A stretch of DNA of 34,578 nt from Bacteroidales bacterium (GCA_017994175.1 JAGOLH010000019.1:11717-46294), one strand, 5' to 3'. Shown: positions 7,455 to 16,638, counted from the stretch's first letter. The notes: generated from the letters alone by a model not told the origin. Numbers and translations are program-made.

Positions 7455-7483
7455 AAAATGGCAGGACTTATTCCTGCCATTTT
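7455..7483. terminator. Bidirectional intrinsic terminator
   Basis: A perfect 12-bp stem (7455-7466 / 7472-7483, AAAATGGCAGGA with its complement) has a 5-nt loop. It is flanked by A-runs on the left and T-rich sequence on the right, so it can end transcription from either side. It lies between the convergent lipoprotein gene (ends 7442) and the serpin gene (ends 7500). Confidence 0.88.
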
Positions 7484-7499
7484 AATTTTGTGTAATAAA

Positions 7500-8840
7500 T
7501 TATTGTGGCGAAATATATTGGCCAATAAATAAAGGCGTATCGCTGTTGTTTTCCTTAAGAATATAAATAAATGGCTGATTGGCAATAAAATACATTATTT
7601 CCTCCATTTCGTGATTTGGAGCGGCTGATGTTGCTCTCATCACAACAGCAGAGGCGGCGGCAGCCTCAGAACCTTTTTCATCAACCTCAAAGAATACTTT
7701 TTGCAGCACTTCGCTCACCGAAAGGTCGTTATTTCCGGTTATACCCGAGAAATCGGCACGCGGACTGAAGGCATCGGACATACCTTTTGCAACTAACGGA
7801 TCGCTCAGCGAAAACGAAGTTTCTGTTTTAAATTTTGGAATTTCCATATGAACAGTGTGATACTTCATATCCGATAACATTTTTTCATAATCGCTCCCTG
7901 TAGGAATAAACGACGATAAATTCTCGCTGCTACCTTTGTGGGGCTTTATTATAATTAGTGAAATTCCGTCACAGGTATATGGAAGCTCTATAGCACAGAT
8001 GTCGTTATTCGTGTAATATCTGATTCCTTTTTGCTTTCTGATCATGAAGTCGGTTTGAACTATATTGCTGCCATTGATGTGAAAATCTTTCTTCATGGTA
8101 GCTTTTTCATCGAAAATATATTTCCATCGGGCTTTGATGTAAATGGCATTAACAAGAACCAATTTTGTTTCACTACTCAGTGTACCCGCAGGTAAAAGCT
8201 CCTTAATCCTGTCTTTTGTCATTTTTTCCACCCATTTGTTGATGTATTGCTCCGATTCAGCAAACTTGTTAATAAAGTCCATCTGCTCAAAAGCCCCATT
8301 GAACGCTTGTTTTATAGCACTTCGATATGATTCGAGGATTGGGAAGCTCGATTCCACAAACACGCGGTTGGCAAGATTGAATTCAACAGCAGAATCTTTC
8401 GCCAGAAGTTCGATGCTCCGAAGGTATGAAGCAAATTCGTTACTGAACAGCTCTTGGTTATCCGGAAGGTGCATGGTTTGGCTCATTTGCTCAAGTGTAT
8501 TGTTGCGCGCACCCTCATACACCATGGCAAGTGCTATATTCATCGATACAGGCGAAAAACATAGGTTTTTGCCTTTACTCTCCTCGCTGAGAAATTTGTA
8601 AAAATCAAACGAAAAGTTCGTTAGATTTTGTGGTAACGAAATATTTTTGTCATAGCCTTCCGGCTTGGGTTTTTCGATATCGGTGGTCGCAACCTGAGAG
8701 TCGGTATTCCCCTGAATAGGATGGGTTACGTTGCTGGCGTTACTGTCAGGTTTATTGTTTTCCGAAGTGCCCGACTGTGATTTGCATGCAACTATTAAAA
8801 TGCAGCATGAAAAAATAGCAAATAGGAATGTGGGTTTCAT
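7500..8840 (-). CDS. Serpin-family protease inhibitor, lipoprotein
   Basis: 446 residues. A clear lipoprotein signal has lipobox IVAC with Cys19, then a ~45-residue polar linker and a full serpin fold. Family landmarks visible: NLCFSPVSMNIALAMVYEGA near the start, NAIYIKARWKYIF in the sheet A strand, and the reactive-loop hinge EVDEKGSEAAAASAVVM with small residues that allow loop insertion. After these comes FIANQPFIYILKENN...LFIGQY. The hinge suggests a true inhibitory serpin. By length alignment to alpha-1-antitrypsin the P1 residue falls near the Arg-Ala-Thr-Ser segment, but it cannot be fixed by eye. Serpins trap serine or cysteine proteases covalently. Tethering to the envelope suggests protection of the cell from its own or from host/competitor proteases. 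It is not in an operon with the subtilase at 3832. Confidence 0.93.
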   Translation of the reverse strand: MKPTFLFAIFSCCILIVACKSQSGTSENNKPDSNASNVTHPIQGNTDSQVATTDIEKPKPEGYDKNISLPQNLTNFSFDFYKFLSEESKGKNLCFSPVSMNIALAMVYEGARNNTLEQMSQTMHLPDNQELFSNEFASYLRSIELLAKDSAVEFNLANRVFVESSFPILESYRSAIKQAFNGAFEQMDFINKFAESEQYINKWVEKMTKDRIKELLPAGTLSSETKLVLVNAIYIKARWKYIFDEKATMKKDFHINGSNIVQTDFMIRKQKGIRYYTNNDICAIELPYTCDGISLIIIKPHKGSSENLSSFIPTGSDYEKMLSDMKYHTVHMEIPKFKTETSFSLSDPLVAKGMSDAFSPRADFSGITGNNDLSVSEVLQKVFFEVDEKGSEAAAASAVVMRATSAAPNHEMEEIMYFIANQPFIYILKENNSDTPLFIGQYISPQ

Positions 8841-8888
8841 AATATTAATTTAGGTTTTGATTTCAAGTTTTGTGCCAATTACCCCATA

Positions 8889-9680
8889 CTATTCTGACAC
8901 CAGTGAGAATGTGCCGGTAAATACCCGCATGGCCGGACCTGAGAGAACAATGTTGTGATACCCATCAGGCTTTTTTTCGAGTGTAACAAACAATTCGCCT
9001 CCAGCTGATATTACAGGTATTTGAAGAGAGTTTTTATTTTCAAGCTCAGCAAAACAAACCGCAGCTGCCACTGCACCGGTTCCACAAGCAAGAGTTATTG
9101 CCTCAACGCCTCTTTCAAAGGTAACAATCCTAAGTCCTGTCAATAGAATTTGTACGAAGTTAACATTGGTCCCTTTAGGAGCAAAGCGTTTTTCGAAACG
9201 AAGTAGCCGGCCTTCCGTTTCTGCATCGATTTGGCTGATATCGGGCACAAATTTTACGAAATGAGGAGAACCGGTGTCCACAAAAAAACCGTCTTCAAAT
9301 CTCACAGGTATTTGAGTGCTGTTCATGCACAGAGAAATATTATTATGCCCCAGTTTCTGTGCGTGGTGAACACCATCGATAGCTTCAAAGCTTGTTTTTG
9401 TTCCTGTACCTAACAAACCCAAATCTGATGCAAATGCAACAATGCACCTCCCGCCGTTCCCACACATAGTACCTTCGATGCCATCAGAATTATAATATTT
9501 CATCTTAAAAGTTTCCTGCGCCGAATTCTGTAAAAGCATTAAACCGTCGGCTCCAATTCCAAACCTTCGATGACACAGTTGTTTTATCTGGTTGCTATTT
9601 AAATTTAATGACGATTTTCGTGTGTCGATTATTACAAAATCGTTTCCTGCCCCGTGGTATTTCGAAAAACTGATATCCAT
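8889..9680 (-). CDS. dapF: Diaminopimelate epimerase
   Basis: 263 residues. The enzyme converts LL- to meso-diaminopimelate for lysine and peptidoglycan synthesis in the cytoplasm, without a cofactor, using two Cys as base and acid. Both are present in their motifs: Cys73 in TMCGNGGRC and Cys199 in LACGTGAVAAA. The N-terminal FSKYHGAGNDFVIID and the FGIGADGLM substrate loop are also typical, and the length is standard. The start is fixed by the conserved N-terminus. Divergent from the HtrA gene with a ~100-bp gap. Downstream is the serpin gene, 49 bp from its start, on the same strand. Confidence 0.97.
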   Translation of the reverse strand: MDISFSKYHGAGNDFVIIDTRKSSLNLNSNQIKQLCHRRFGIGADGLMLLQNSAQETFKMKYYNSDGIEGTMCGNGGRCIVAFASDLGLLGTGTKTSFEAIDGVHHAQKLGHNNISLCMNSTQIPVRFEDGFFVDTGSPHFVKFVPDISQIDAETEGRLLRFEKRFAPKGTNVNFVQILLTGLRIVTFERGVEAITLACGTGAVAAAVCFAELENKNSLQIPVISAGGELFVTLEKKPDGYHNIVLSGPAMRVFTGTFSLVSE

Positions 9681-9783
9681 AAAAAAATGTTAAAACATAA
9701 AATTTGCTCAAGAAAAAGGAAACAAAAATCGTTAAAACATCGTAAATGTACGCAAAATTTGTTACTTATAAAAAATAGGTATT

Positions 9784-11238
9784 ATGGAAAAGAAAAAGTT
9801 TTTACTGGGTCTGGCCGGCGGAATGCTGGGAGGAATAGTGGTTCTTACTGCAGCATTAATCACCGACAGTTTGGGTTCATTCCAGAGTAATGAGAAACAC
9901 CCGCTTGTGCAGCAATATGATTACAGCCACAAAAATGTACCGGTTCAAAAAACAGGGCTTTTTAGTCAGAGTGAGTTTAGCGCTCCTGATTTTACCGATG
10001 CCGCAGAGAAGGCCGTGAACGCAGTAGTACATGTTAAAACTCAGTACAATGCGCCCAATTATACATTGTACGATTATTTTTTCGGTACTGCGCCTCGGTA
10101 TTCCACCCCTGTTATGGCATCGGGTTCAGGAGTGATTCTTTCTTCCGATGGGTACATTATTACCAACAATCATGTTATTGAAAACGCAGAGGTTATACAA
10201 GTTGTTTTGAATGATAAACGTTTGTTTGATGCAAAACTCATTGGCAAGGACGGAGCCAGCGACCTTGCCTTATTAAAGGTTGAAGCAAACGATCTCCCAT
10301 TTATTCCTTATGCCAATTCAGAGGATGTTAAAGTTGGTGAATGGGTACTGGCTGTTGGAAATCCCTTTAACCTGACCTCAACGGTTACAGCAGGTATTAT
10401 CAGTGCAAAAGCCCGGAATATAAATATCATGGGGCAAAGCATGGATATTGAATCCTTTATTCAGACCGACGCAGCGATAAACCCCGGAAACAGTGGTGGT
10501 GCACTGGTAAACCTGAATGGAGAACTAATCGGTATTAACTCCGCCATAGCATCGCGCACAGGTTCTTTTGTTGGGTACTCATTTGCCATTCCTTCGAATA
10601 TCGTCCGAAAAGTAGTTGCCGATTTCATTGAATTTGGTGATGTGCAACGTGCTTACCTTGGGGCTGAGTTTGCTGATATTGATGCTGATCTTGCTAAAAG
10701 CCTGAAAATGGAAAGGCCTATTGGAATATATGTTGCAGGTGTGTGGAGCGATGGCTCTGATTCGAAAAGCGATCTGAAAAAGGGCGATATTGTACTTGAA
10801 GTCGACAACCACAAAGTAAACTCCACAGCTGAAATGCTCGAGCAGCTGAGTAAATTCAGGCCCGGCGACAGGGTGGAAATTAGAATTATTCGCAATGGAC
10901 TGCCATATACAGTAAATGCCATGCTTACTAATAAGTATGGAACAACAGATATTGTAAAAGCCAGAAGCGTCGAAATTTTGGGGGCCAACTTCGAACCTGT
11001 TCCCGATGCCGACAAGCAGAAATTGAGAATTCGTAACGGAGTTAAAGTAAAGTCATTGTCGTCGGGAAAGCTCCTGAGTAGGGGGGTGCAACCAGGATAT
11101 ATCATTACACGAATAAACAACCGAAACATCGATTCGGTTGATGACGTTGAAGACGCACTCAAAAACTCCGATGGCGCTGTTTTTATCGAAGGCATCTATC
11201 CCAATGGCACTGTGGCATATTATGCTTTTGGTTTGTAG
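9784..11238 (+). CDS. degP: HtrA/DegP-type periplasmic serine protease
   Basis: 484 residues. An N-terminal hydrophobic segment (about 6-26) acts as signal or anchor. A trypsin-like protease domain (about 70-260) carries the triad His130 in TNNHVIENA, Asp160 in GASDLALLKV and Ser237 in NPGNSGGALVN. The first PDZ domain (about 275-375) includes YLGAEFAD and the GDIVLEVDNHKV turn. The second, shorter PDZ domain runs to the C-terminus (GYIITRINNRNIDSVDDV). HtrA proteases degrade or refold damaged envelope proteins in the periplasm. The domain order and length match the Bacteroidota DegP/DegQ type. A sigma-E-like stress promoter could not be recognised. Confidence 0.95.
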   Translation: MEKKKFLLGLAGGMLGGIVVLTAALITDSLGSFQSNEKHPLVQQYDYSHKNVPVQKTGLFSQSEFSAPDFTDAAEKAVNAVVHVKTQYNAPNYTLYDYFFGTAPRYSTPVMASGSGVILSSDGYIITNNHVIENAEVIQVVLNDKRLFDAKLIGKDGASDLALLKVEANDLPFIPYANSEDVKVGEWVLAVGNPFNLTSTVTAGIISAKARNINIMGQSMDIESFIQTDAAINPGNSGGALVNLNGELIGINSAIASRTGSFVGYSFAIPSNIVRKVVADFIEFGDVQRAYLGAEFADIDADLAKSLKMERPIGIYVAGVWSDGSDSKSDLKKGDIVLEVDNHKVNSTAEMLEQLSKFRPGDRVEIRIIRNGLPYTVNAMLTNKYGTTDIVKARSVEILGANFEPVPDADKQKLRIRNGVKVKSLSSGKLLSRGVQPGYIITRINNRNIDSVDDVEDALKNSDGAVFIEGIYPNGTVAYYAFGL

Positions 11239-11291
11239 TTCTATATTCTTTTAGTGGATTAGCTTTTCTTATTTTTAAATTAATTTGAGAA

Positions 11292-11322
11292 TTGTAATCT
11301 TTGCTTAAAAAGCCTATATTTG
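11292..11322 (+). promoter_or_regulatory. Bacteroidota-type promoter of the PHP-domain gene
   Basis: TTG at 11292-11294, a 20-bp spacer and a perfect TATATTTG (TAnnTTTG) at 11315-11322. Transcription would begin near 11329, which supports the ATG at 11341 as start. An upstream in-frame start at 11320 would lie inside this -7 box. Confidence 0.7.
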
Positions 11323-11340
11323 TACTTAAACCCAAAAACT

Positions 11341-12618
11341 ATGACCAAAAGTTACTTGCTTTTTATGTGCTCTTTAATGCTGGTTCCCACTATAATGAAT
11401 GCTCAGGAAACGTATACTGCATTTTTTGGTAACCTGCATTCCCATACTTCAAATTCCGATGGAGAGGGAGAACCGGAAGATGCATTTGAATATGCCCGAT
11501 ATACTGCCGGTATCGACTTTCTGGCAGTAACCGATCATATGGAGCAGATTGATATGTTGGAATGGTACAATGTTAAAAATGATGCTGACGATGCCACCGA
11601 AAATGGGAGCTTCGTTGCTATTGCTGCATGGGAATGGGGCTCTCCTTTGTATGGTCATATCAATGTTTTTAACACCGATGAAATTATTTCGGATGTGCTC
11701 AATCTGTGGTATTATAACGATTTTGACGAGTTTCTGGACTGGTTATCGGAAAACCCGCCCTCAATTGCGCAATTCAATCACCCGGGTGATGAGGAAACTT
11801 TTAATAATTGGAATGATTTTGAATATGTTGGAGAATCGACAGACGAAATCTTTGCGTTGATTGAGTTTCAGAATGTTCAACAAGCGACTGACTGGTACGA
11901 ATTTGCGCTTTCAAAAGGATGGCATTTATCGCCGGTTTGGAATCAGGACAATCATTCTGCAGACTGGGGAAACAAAAACAATGGCAGAGCCGGTGTATGG
12001 GCAAATACTCTTACCCGCGCTGAGCTTTTCGAAGCAATCATAGCTGGCCGTACTTTCGCAACTATGGATAAAAATGCATCTGTTTGGATTGATATTAACG
12101 GTGTGCCTATGGGCGGGAGTTTGCCAGTGGATCATACGATGTCGCTGCACATTAATTTAACGGATACTGATGTTGAAAATTATGCAAGCATTGAAGTGGT
12201 TAGTCAGAATGGGATTATTCATAGTATTACCAATTTTTCGGGTGATTTTAATGCTGTTATCGACATATCTCTTGGCAACGATCAATGGGTTTTTGTCAGG
12301 GCTGTTCAAACAGATGGAGATTACTTATGGTCGGCACCTGTTTACTTGCCGGGAGATGTTACCGGTGAAAACATTATGCAGTTTCAAAATGAAATCAAGA
12401 TTTTCCCAAACCCTGCTTCAGGTGTTGTAAGAATAGAGGCCGGAAATATAACGGGTAATCTTGATATTTCAACTATTGATGGAAAACTCGTTTATCGCGA
12501 TGCCTTATTCAACGCAGTCACTACTCTGAATACAAACATGTTTCAGCCGGGATGTTATCTTGTCAGGCTTCAAACCGAAGACTCACAGTATAAGTCGAAG
12601 TTAATTGTAGTTAAGTGA
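11341..12618 (+). CDS. T9SS-secreted PHP-domain phosphoesterase-like protein
   Basis: 425 residues from the ATG at 11341. The signal peptide ends near NAQ (residue 22). The PHP domain begins at once with the metal-binding GNLHSHTSNSDG (His33, His35) and VTDHMEQ (Asp65, His66). Further candidate ligands are in AQFNHPGD and QDNHSADWG. PHP enzymes are metal-dependent phosphoesterases or related hydrolases and are mostly cytoplasmic. Here the domain is exported. After about residue 240 comes a beta-sandwich (PMGGSLPVDHTMSLHINLTD...). The final ~75 residues are a T9SS sorting domain starting at IKIFPNPASG. Possible substrates are external phosphate esters or nucleic-acid pieces; this is inference. 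Confidence 0.85.
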   Translation: MTKSYLLFMCSLMLVPTIMNAQETYTAFFGNLHSHTSNSDGEGEPEDAFEYARYTAGIDFLAVTDHMEQIDMLEWYNVKNDADDATENGSFVAIAAWEWGSPLYGHINVFNTDEIISDVLNLWYYNDFDEFLDWLSENPPSIAQFNHPGDEETFNNWNDFEYVGESTDEIFALIEFQNVQQATDWYEFALSKGWHLSPVWNQDNHSADWGNKNNGRAGVWANTLTRAELFEAIIAGRTFATMDKNASVWIDINGVPMGGSLPVDHTMSLHINLTDTDVENYASIEVVSQNGIIHSITNFSGDFNAVIDISLGNDQWVFVRAVQTDGDYLWSAPVYLPGDVTGENIMQFQNEIKIFPNPASGVVRIEAGNITGNLDISTIDGKLVYRDALFNAVTTLNTNMFQPGCYLVRLQTEDSQYKSKLIVVK

Positions 12619-12796
12619 TCAACATTCAGGAATTCAGTCATATCAAAGCTTGTAGATATATGTGGCCGAATGGTTTGTAGTTTGTTTGAAAAAAAAATGT
12701 AAAAAAATTGAAATTTACATAACCTTTTTACCTTCATTTTCGTATTGGTGAGGTAATTAAATAGATTTTACTGATTTAGAACACAGAATTATTATC

Positions 12797-12808
12797 GAGG
12801 AAAGGAAG
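12797..12808 (+). promoter_or_regulatory. Shine-Dalgarno-like purine tract before rpoD
   Basis: GAGGAAAGGAAG is directly 5' of the ATG at 12810. Most genes in this window, as in Bacteroidota generally, have AT-rich leaders without such a tract, so this is an exception. Confidence 0.5.
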
Positions 12809-12809
12809 A

Positions 12810-13670
12810 ATGAGACAATTAAAGATTACAAAATCGATCACCAACCGCGAGAGCGCTTCGCTTGACAAGTATTTGCAGGAAATTGGCAAAGAAGAATTAA
12901 TTTCGGTAGAAGAAGAAGTTGAATTGGCACAGCGCATCAAGAAAAACGACAGGGCTGCACTTGAGAAACTTACCCGGGCCAATCTTAGATTTGTGGTTTC
13001 GGTTGCAAAGCAATATCAAAATCAGGGCTTAAGTTTACCCGATTTAATAAATGAAGGCAACCTGGGACTAATTAAAGCTGCAGAAAAATTTGATGAAACC
13101 AGAGGCTTTAAGTTTATTTCGTATGCTGTATGGTGGATAAGGCAATCAATATTACAGGCTCTTGCCGAGCAATCACGTATTGTTCGGCTACCTCTGAATC
13201 AGGTAGGGTCTTTAAATAAAATTAATAAAGCTTTTAGCAAATTTGAGCAGGAAAACGAAAGACGACCAACCTCTGAGGAACTTGCAAAGGAATTGGATCT
13301 TCCGGTTGAAAAAGTTGCGGATACCATCCGTGTTTCTGGACGCCATGTTTCGGTTGATGCACCATTTGTTTCAGGCGAAGAAAACAGTTTGCTCGATGTA
13401 CTCGAAAATTCAGATTCACCACATACCGATTCAACCTTAATCAACGAGTCGTTGAGCAGGGAAATTGATCGGACGCTTGCCACACTTACTGAGCGGGAAA
13501 GAGACATAATCAGGTATTTTTTTGGAATTGGTTGCCAAGAGAAAACCCTCGAAGAAATTGGGGAAGAGTTTGGTCTCACAAGAGAGCGTGTTAGGCAAAT
13601 CAAAGAAAAGGCCATCAGGCGCTTACGCCACAATTCTAAAAGTAAACTTCTTAAAGCCTATTTGGGTTAA
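12810..13670 (+). CDS. rpoD: Primary (RpoD/SigA-type) RNA polymerase sigma factor
   Basis: 286 residues, the short primary sigma form of Bacteroidota, lacking region 1.1. Region 1.2 is [18 protein letters not shown]. Region 2 includes [38 protein letters not shown] and [19 protein letters not shown], the -10-melting helix. Region 3 starts near RIVRLPLNQ. Region 4 ends with the [29 protein letters not shown]. It recognises the phylum's TTG / TAnnTTTG promoters, several of which are seen in this window. The purine-rich GAGGAAAGGAAG (12797-12808) just before the ATG is one of the few Shine-Dalgarno-like sequences here. It stands alone between the PHP and barrel genes. Confidence 0.96.
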   Translation: MRQLKITKSITNRESASLDKYLQEIGKEELISVEEEVELAQRIKKNDRAALEKLTRANLRFVVSVAKQYQNQGLSLPDLINEGNLGLIKAAEKFDETRGFKFISYAVWWIRQSILQALAEQSRIVRLPLNQVGSLNKINKAFSKFEQENERRPTSEELAKELDLPVEKVADTIRVSGRHVSVDAPFVSGEENSLLDVLENSDSPHTDSTLINESLSREIDRTLATLTERERDIIRYFFGIGCQEKTLEEIGEEFGLTRERVRQIKEKAIRRLRHNSKSKLLKAYLG

Positions 13671-13756
13671 ACCAATATAAGTCGCTGATTTTAGCCGGAC
13701 ATTTCTTTACAAATGTTATGTTGATAAATTAATGAGTTTAGTCATTAACAAATTTG

Positions 13757-13764
13757 TATTTTTA
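13757..13764 (+). promoter_or_regulatory. Putative -7 box (TATTTTTA) of the barrel gene
   Basis: TATTTTTA followed by CCC, 21 bp before the ATG at 13785. No clear TTG lies at the usual distance upstream. It is listed because the same TAnnTTTACCC form recurs before mreB and gcvP. Confidence 0.35.
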
Positions 13765-13784
13765 CCCAATAAACTCATGCAGCT

Positions 13785-14486
13785 ATGAGAAAACTTTGTA
13801 CTATTCTGATATTTTCGCTTGTTACACTCTGTGCTCAGGCTCAGGCTGTTGTTTACGATAAAAATGATGGCGAAAGTTACTACAATGGCACTGAGTGGGG
13901 GCCTGAAATGAGGCATTACAGCTATTATTTTGTTAGGTATAATATGGCAGTGCCATTACAGCAACCTGTTGGAGAAATGCCCCTGGGAAGCGGTAACTGG
14001 GCAATTGGTATTTCTTACAAACTAAAGGTGGTGAGTATCTGGGATATAGGCGTTGATCTTTCGTATGAGAATGAGTTTCATAGAATGAAAAACCTTCCCA
14101 ATACACGCTCAATTGTGCCCGAAGTGAGCACATTCGATAAGGTGAGAACCTATCAGAACAATATTACCGGCGCTTTTTACACCCGTTTTTATTTCAAGCA
14201 AAACCGTGATCATGATTTCGGATGGTATATCGATGGAGGGGCTTACTACAGTTATGTTGCCGGATGGGGTTTTGTTAAAAAAAACAACACTAAGCTTGAA
14301 AGAATTAAACTTCGTTCTAAAAGAGATGTTGAACTAGAAAACCAGAATTATGGTGTTTTTTTGCGAATGGGCTACAATCAGTTCGCCATATTTGCGCGTT
14401 ATAATATGGCCGATGTATTTGCAAATGAAGAAGTTGTGGTAACGCCCTTTTCAGTTGGCCTGCAGCTTAATCTGGTAATGTTTTAA
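13785..14486 (+). CDS. Outer-membrane beta-barrel-like protein, function unknown
   Basis: 233 residues. The signal peptide ends near AQAQA (about residue 20). It is Tyr-rich, with alternating strand-like segments typical of an outer-membrane barrel: YSYYFVRYNMAVPL, WAIGISYKLKVVSIWDIGVD, GAFYTRFYF, FGWYIDGGAYYSYVAGWGF, YGVFLRMGYNQFAIFARY. It ends with TPFSVGLQLNLVMF and a terminal Phe. No family is recognised beyond 'PorT/OmpA-like barrel'. Its stop overlaps the stop of convergent rsmE by 4 bp. Confidence 0.65.
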   Translation: MRKLCTILIFSLVTLCAQAQAVVYDKNDGESYYNGTEWGPEMRHYSYYFVRYNMAVPLQQPVGEMPLGSGNWAIGISYKLKVVSIWDIGVDLSYENEFHRMKNLPNTRSIVPEVSTFDKVRTYQNNITGAFYTRFYFKQNRDHDFGWYIDGGAYYSYVAGWGFVKKNNTKLERIKLRSKRDVELENQNYGVFLRMGYNQFAIFARYNMADVFANEEVVVTPFSVGLQLNLVMF

Positions 14487-15190
14487 TTTAGTTTCGAGGC
14501 AATTATTACACAGGCTACCAGACCGGCGGTTTCTGTGCGTAAACGATTTTCTCCAAGACTGACCGGATAATAGTTTTGTTTTATTGCAGCTTCCACTTCT
14601 TCCACAGAGAAATCTCCTTCAGGGCCTATTATTACAGTGATATGGTTATGTCCGCTGTTCAAACTTTCGGTTAAGTGCACTTTTTTATCACCCATACAGT
14701 GCGCAATACACTTCAATCCAATCGATCTCTTACTGATAAAATCAGTAAAAGGCACGATTCCGTTAATTACAGGAAGTCGTGTTTTTAACGATTGTTTCAT
14801 TGCAGACTCTGCAATTTTCAGCATACGTTCTATGTTAACCGCTCTTCGTTCAGAAAAACGGCACGAAACAAATGAAATTTCGTTAATACCGATTTCAACT
14901 GATTTTTCGACAAACCACTCCAACCTGTCAGTATTTTTTGTTGGTGCAATGGCAATGTGTAAATAATACGGATGTTGTTTTGGGCTTTCTAATTGTCTTA
15001 CTACATGAAAAGAGCATTTACCTGGGTCAGCGGTGAGAATGGTGGCTTCTAATAGTAATCCATCACCATTGGTTACAAGAATTTTGTCACCAGGCTTGTG
15101 ACGCAGCACCCTGATGCAGTGTTGCGATTCGGTTTTATTAAGAATTCCGATGTCTTCGAATGCCTTGATATTACTAATAAAATATTGCAT
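14483..15190 (-). CDS. rsmE: 16S rRNA (uracil1498-N3)-methyltransferase
   Basis: 235 residues, SPOUT/RsmE family. The N-terminal PUA-like part includes HCIRVLRHKPGDKILVTNGDG. The C-terminal knotted SAM domain has IGPEGDFSVEEVEAA and SLGENRLRTETAGLVACVI, which form the trefoil-knot SAM site. It methylates U1498 of 16S rRNA in the assembled 30S subunit. It lies 23 bp downstream of rmuC on the same strand and is probably co-transcribed with it. Confidence 0.95.
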   Translation of the reverse strand: MQYFISNIKAFEDIGILNKTESQHCIRVLRHKPGDKILVTNGDGLLLEATILTADPGKCSFHVVRQLESPKQHPYYLHIAIAPTKNTDRLEWFVEKSVEIGINEISFVSCRFSERRAVNIERMLKIAESAMKQSLKTRLPVINGIVPFTDFISKRSIGLKCIAHCMGDKKVHLTESLNSGHNHITVIIGPEGDFSVEEVEAAIKQNYYPVSLGENRLRTETAGLVACVIIASKLN

Positions 15191-15213
15191 TTTGATACGT
15201 GTTGTAGCTGACT

Positions 15214-16605
15214 TTACGAAATTGTTTCTTCTTCATCAATTATTTCGTCCTGAGCAATTTCTGGTAAAACATGCTCTGCTTCTCCTGCAGGGAGTGCCTG
15301 AACTTCTTTCAACTTTCGCGTAATTGCCCGCGTACGTGTTCCTGCTAACTGGTCGATTGTCTCCCCGGCAGTTGCTATTTGTTTTTGGGCTTTCGAAAGT
15401 AAGTCGCCGAATTTTTCAAATTCAGTTTTCACAGCACCCAATATTGTCCATACCTCACTGCTGCGTTTCTGAAGTGCAAGTGTACGGAAACCCATTTGAA
15501 GGCTGTTCAGAATAGCTGCTAAAGTGGTAGGTCCGGTAACAACTACTTTAAATTCACGCTGGAGTTGCTCCATAAGGCTTGAACGACGGATTATTTCAGC
15601 ATATAAACCTTCGAAAGGCAGAAACATTATGGCAAAATCGGTAGTATTTGGTGGATCGATGTATTTGTCGTGAATGTCTTTCGCCATTTTTTTAATTGTG
15701 GCTTCAATATTTTTTCCTGCGGTTTCAATAATTGAATTGTCGGCAGTATCGTATGCCACAAGCAATTGCTCATAAGCATCTTTAGGAAATTTGGCATCAA
15801 CAGGTAGCCATACATGCGATTTTTGATCATCACGCCCCGGAAGTTTAATAGCAAATTCTACAATTTCGGAACTGTCGTGACGGGTTTTAACATTGGCTGC
15901 ATACTGTTCAGGCGCAAGAATTTGCTCAAGCAGCATTTCGAGCTGCAATTCGCCCAGGCCGCCACGGTCTTTTACATTACTGAGAACTTTTTTTAGGCCT
16001 CCTACATCCTGAGCCAGAGTTCTCATTTCGCCCAGTCCTTCCTGAACCTCCTTTAACTGCCTTCCTACCGTTTCGAATGATTGCCCCAACCTCTCATTCA
16101 AAGTTTTCTGAAGTTTTTCGTCAACGGTTTCCCGCATTTGATCCAGGCGTTTTTCGGTGCTTTCTATTAGCTTAACCTGTCTTTCGTCAAGTTGACTGAA
16201 CTTTTCGCGTTGCATGTCATTCATCGACTGTATGTTCTTAGTGAAGTTCTCGTTGAAATCTTTGAAAACAAGTGCGATTTCGTCTCTTAACAATTTGTTG
16301 TTATTGGTGGTTTGATCGGCGATGTTTTTTGTTATTACGGAAAGTTCCTGCCTGAAATCTTTTAGTGTATTGCTAAGTTCTGTACGGTTTTCCTTTGATA
16401 TGGCTGCACTTTCTTCGCGGTTGATACGAAATTCATTTTTCAATCCGGCTTCAAACTGGTTGATTTGTTTTTGCAAATCTTTAAAATAATTGTCGAAGGC
16501 AACATTCTCATTGTGTTGTGAAGGCCGGAATACTATTGTCAGCACTAAAACTGCCACCATCAACGAAATCAAAACGATCAGTAATATAATTAATGACATG
16601 CTCAT
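15214..16605 (-). CDS. rmuC: DNA recombination protein RmuC homologue
   Basis: 463 residues. One N-terminal membrane helix (about 3-25) is followed by a long coiled coil (about 35-190) rich in Glu, Lys and Gln. The RmuC core domain then begins around GLKKVLSNVKDRGGLGELQLEMLLEQIL, with the landmarks PVDAKFPKDAYEQLL and FAIMFLPFEGLYAEII, and ends in a region predicted helical. RmuC limits inversions at short inverted repeats and is thought to be a membrane-bound nuclease-like protein. Two closely spaced ATG codons (16605 and 16599) could serve as start; the choice changes two residues only. Confidence 0.94.
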   Translation of the reverse strand: MSMSLIILLIVLISLMVAVLVLTIVFRPSQHNENVAFDNYFKDLQKQINQFEAGLKNEFRINREESAAISKENRTELSNTLKDFRQELSVITKNIADQTTNNNKLLRDEIALVFKDFNENFTKNIQSMNDMQREKFSQLDERQVKLIESTEKRLDQMRETVDEKLQKTLNERLGQSFETVGRQLKEVQEGLGEMRTLAQDVGGLKKVLSNVKDRGGLGELQLEMLLEQILAPEQYAANVKTRHDSSEIVEFAIKLPGRDDQKSHVWLPVDAKFPKDAYEQLLVAYDTADNSIIETAGKNIEATIKKMAKDIHDKYIDPPNTTDFAIMFLPFEGLYAEIIRRSSLMEQLQREFKVVVTGPTTLAAILNSLQMGFRTLALQKRSSEVWTILGAVKTEFEKFGDLLSKAQKQIATAGETIDQLAGTRTRAITRKLKEVQALPAGEAEHVLPEIAQDEIIDEEETIS

Positions 16606-16630
16606 AACTTAGTGGGTTTATATTAATGAG

Positions 16631-16638
16631 TAAAAATA
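16631..16638 (-). promoter_or_regulatory. Putative -7 box (TATTTTTA) of rmuC-rsmE
   Basis: On the minus strand TATTTTTA is followed by CTC, about 25 bp before the rmuC ATG. It is the same form as at 13757 and 20209 (minus). The -33 TTG is not evident. Confidence 0.35.

Noticed and set aside
8143..8601. 152-residue plus-strand frame inside the serpin gene
   Set aside because: Opposite-strand shadow of a well-supported serpin; no domain or signal features.
10653..11195. 180-residue minus-strand frame inside the HtrA gene
   Set aside because: Ser/Leu-rich shadow frame opposite the PDZ-coding region; no independent support.
12725..12750. Promoter for rpoD (TTTTTACC / TACCTTCA region)
   Set aside because: The match to TAnnTTTG is poor and the spacing to an upstream TTG is 18 bp. 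Not reported as a feature.
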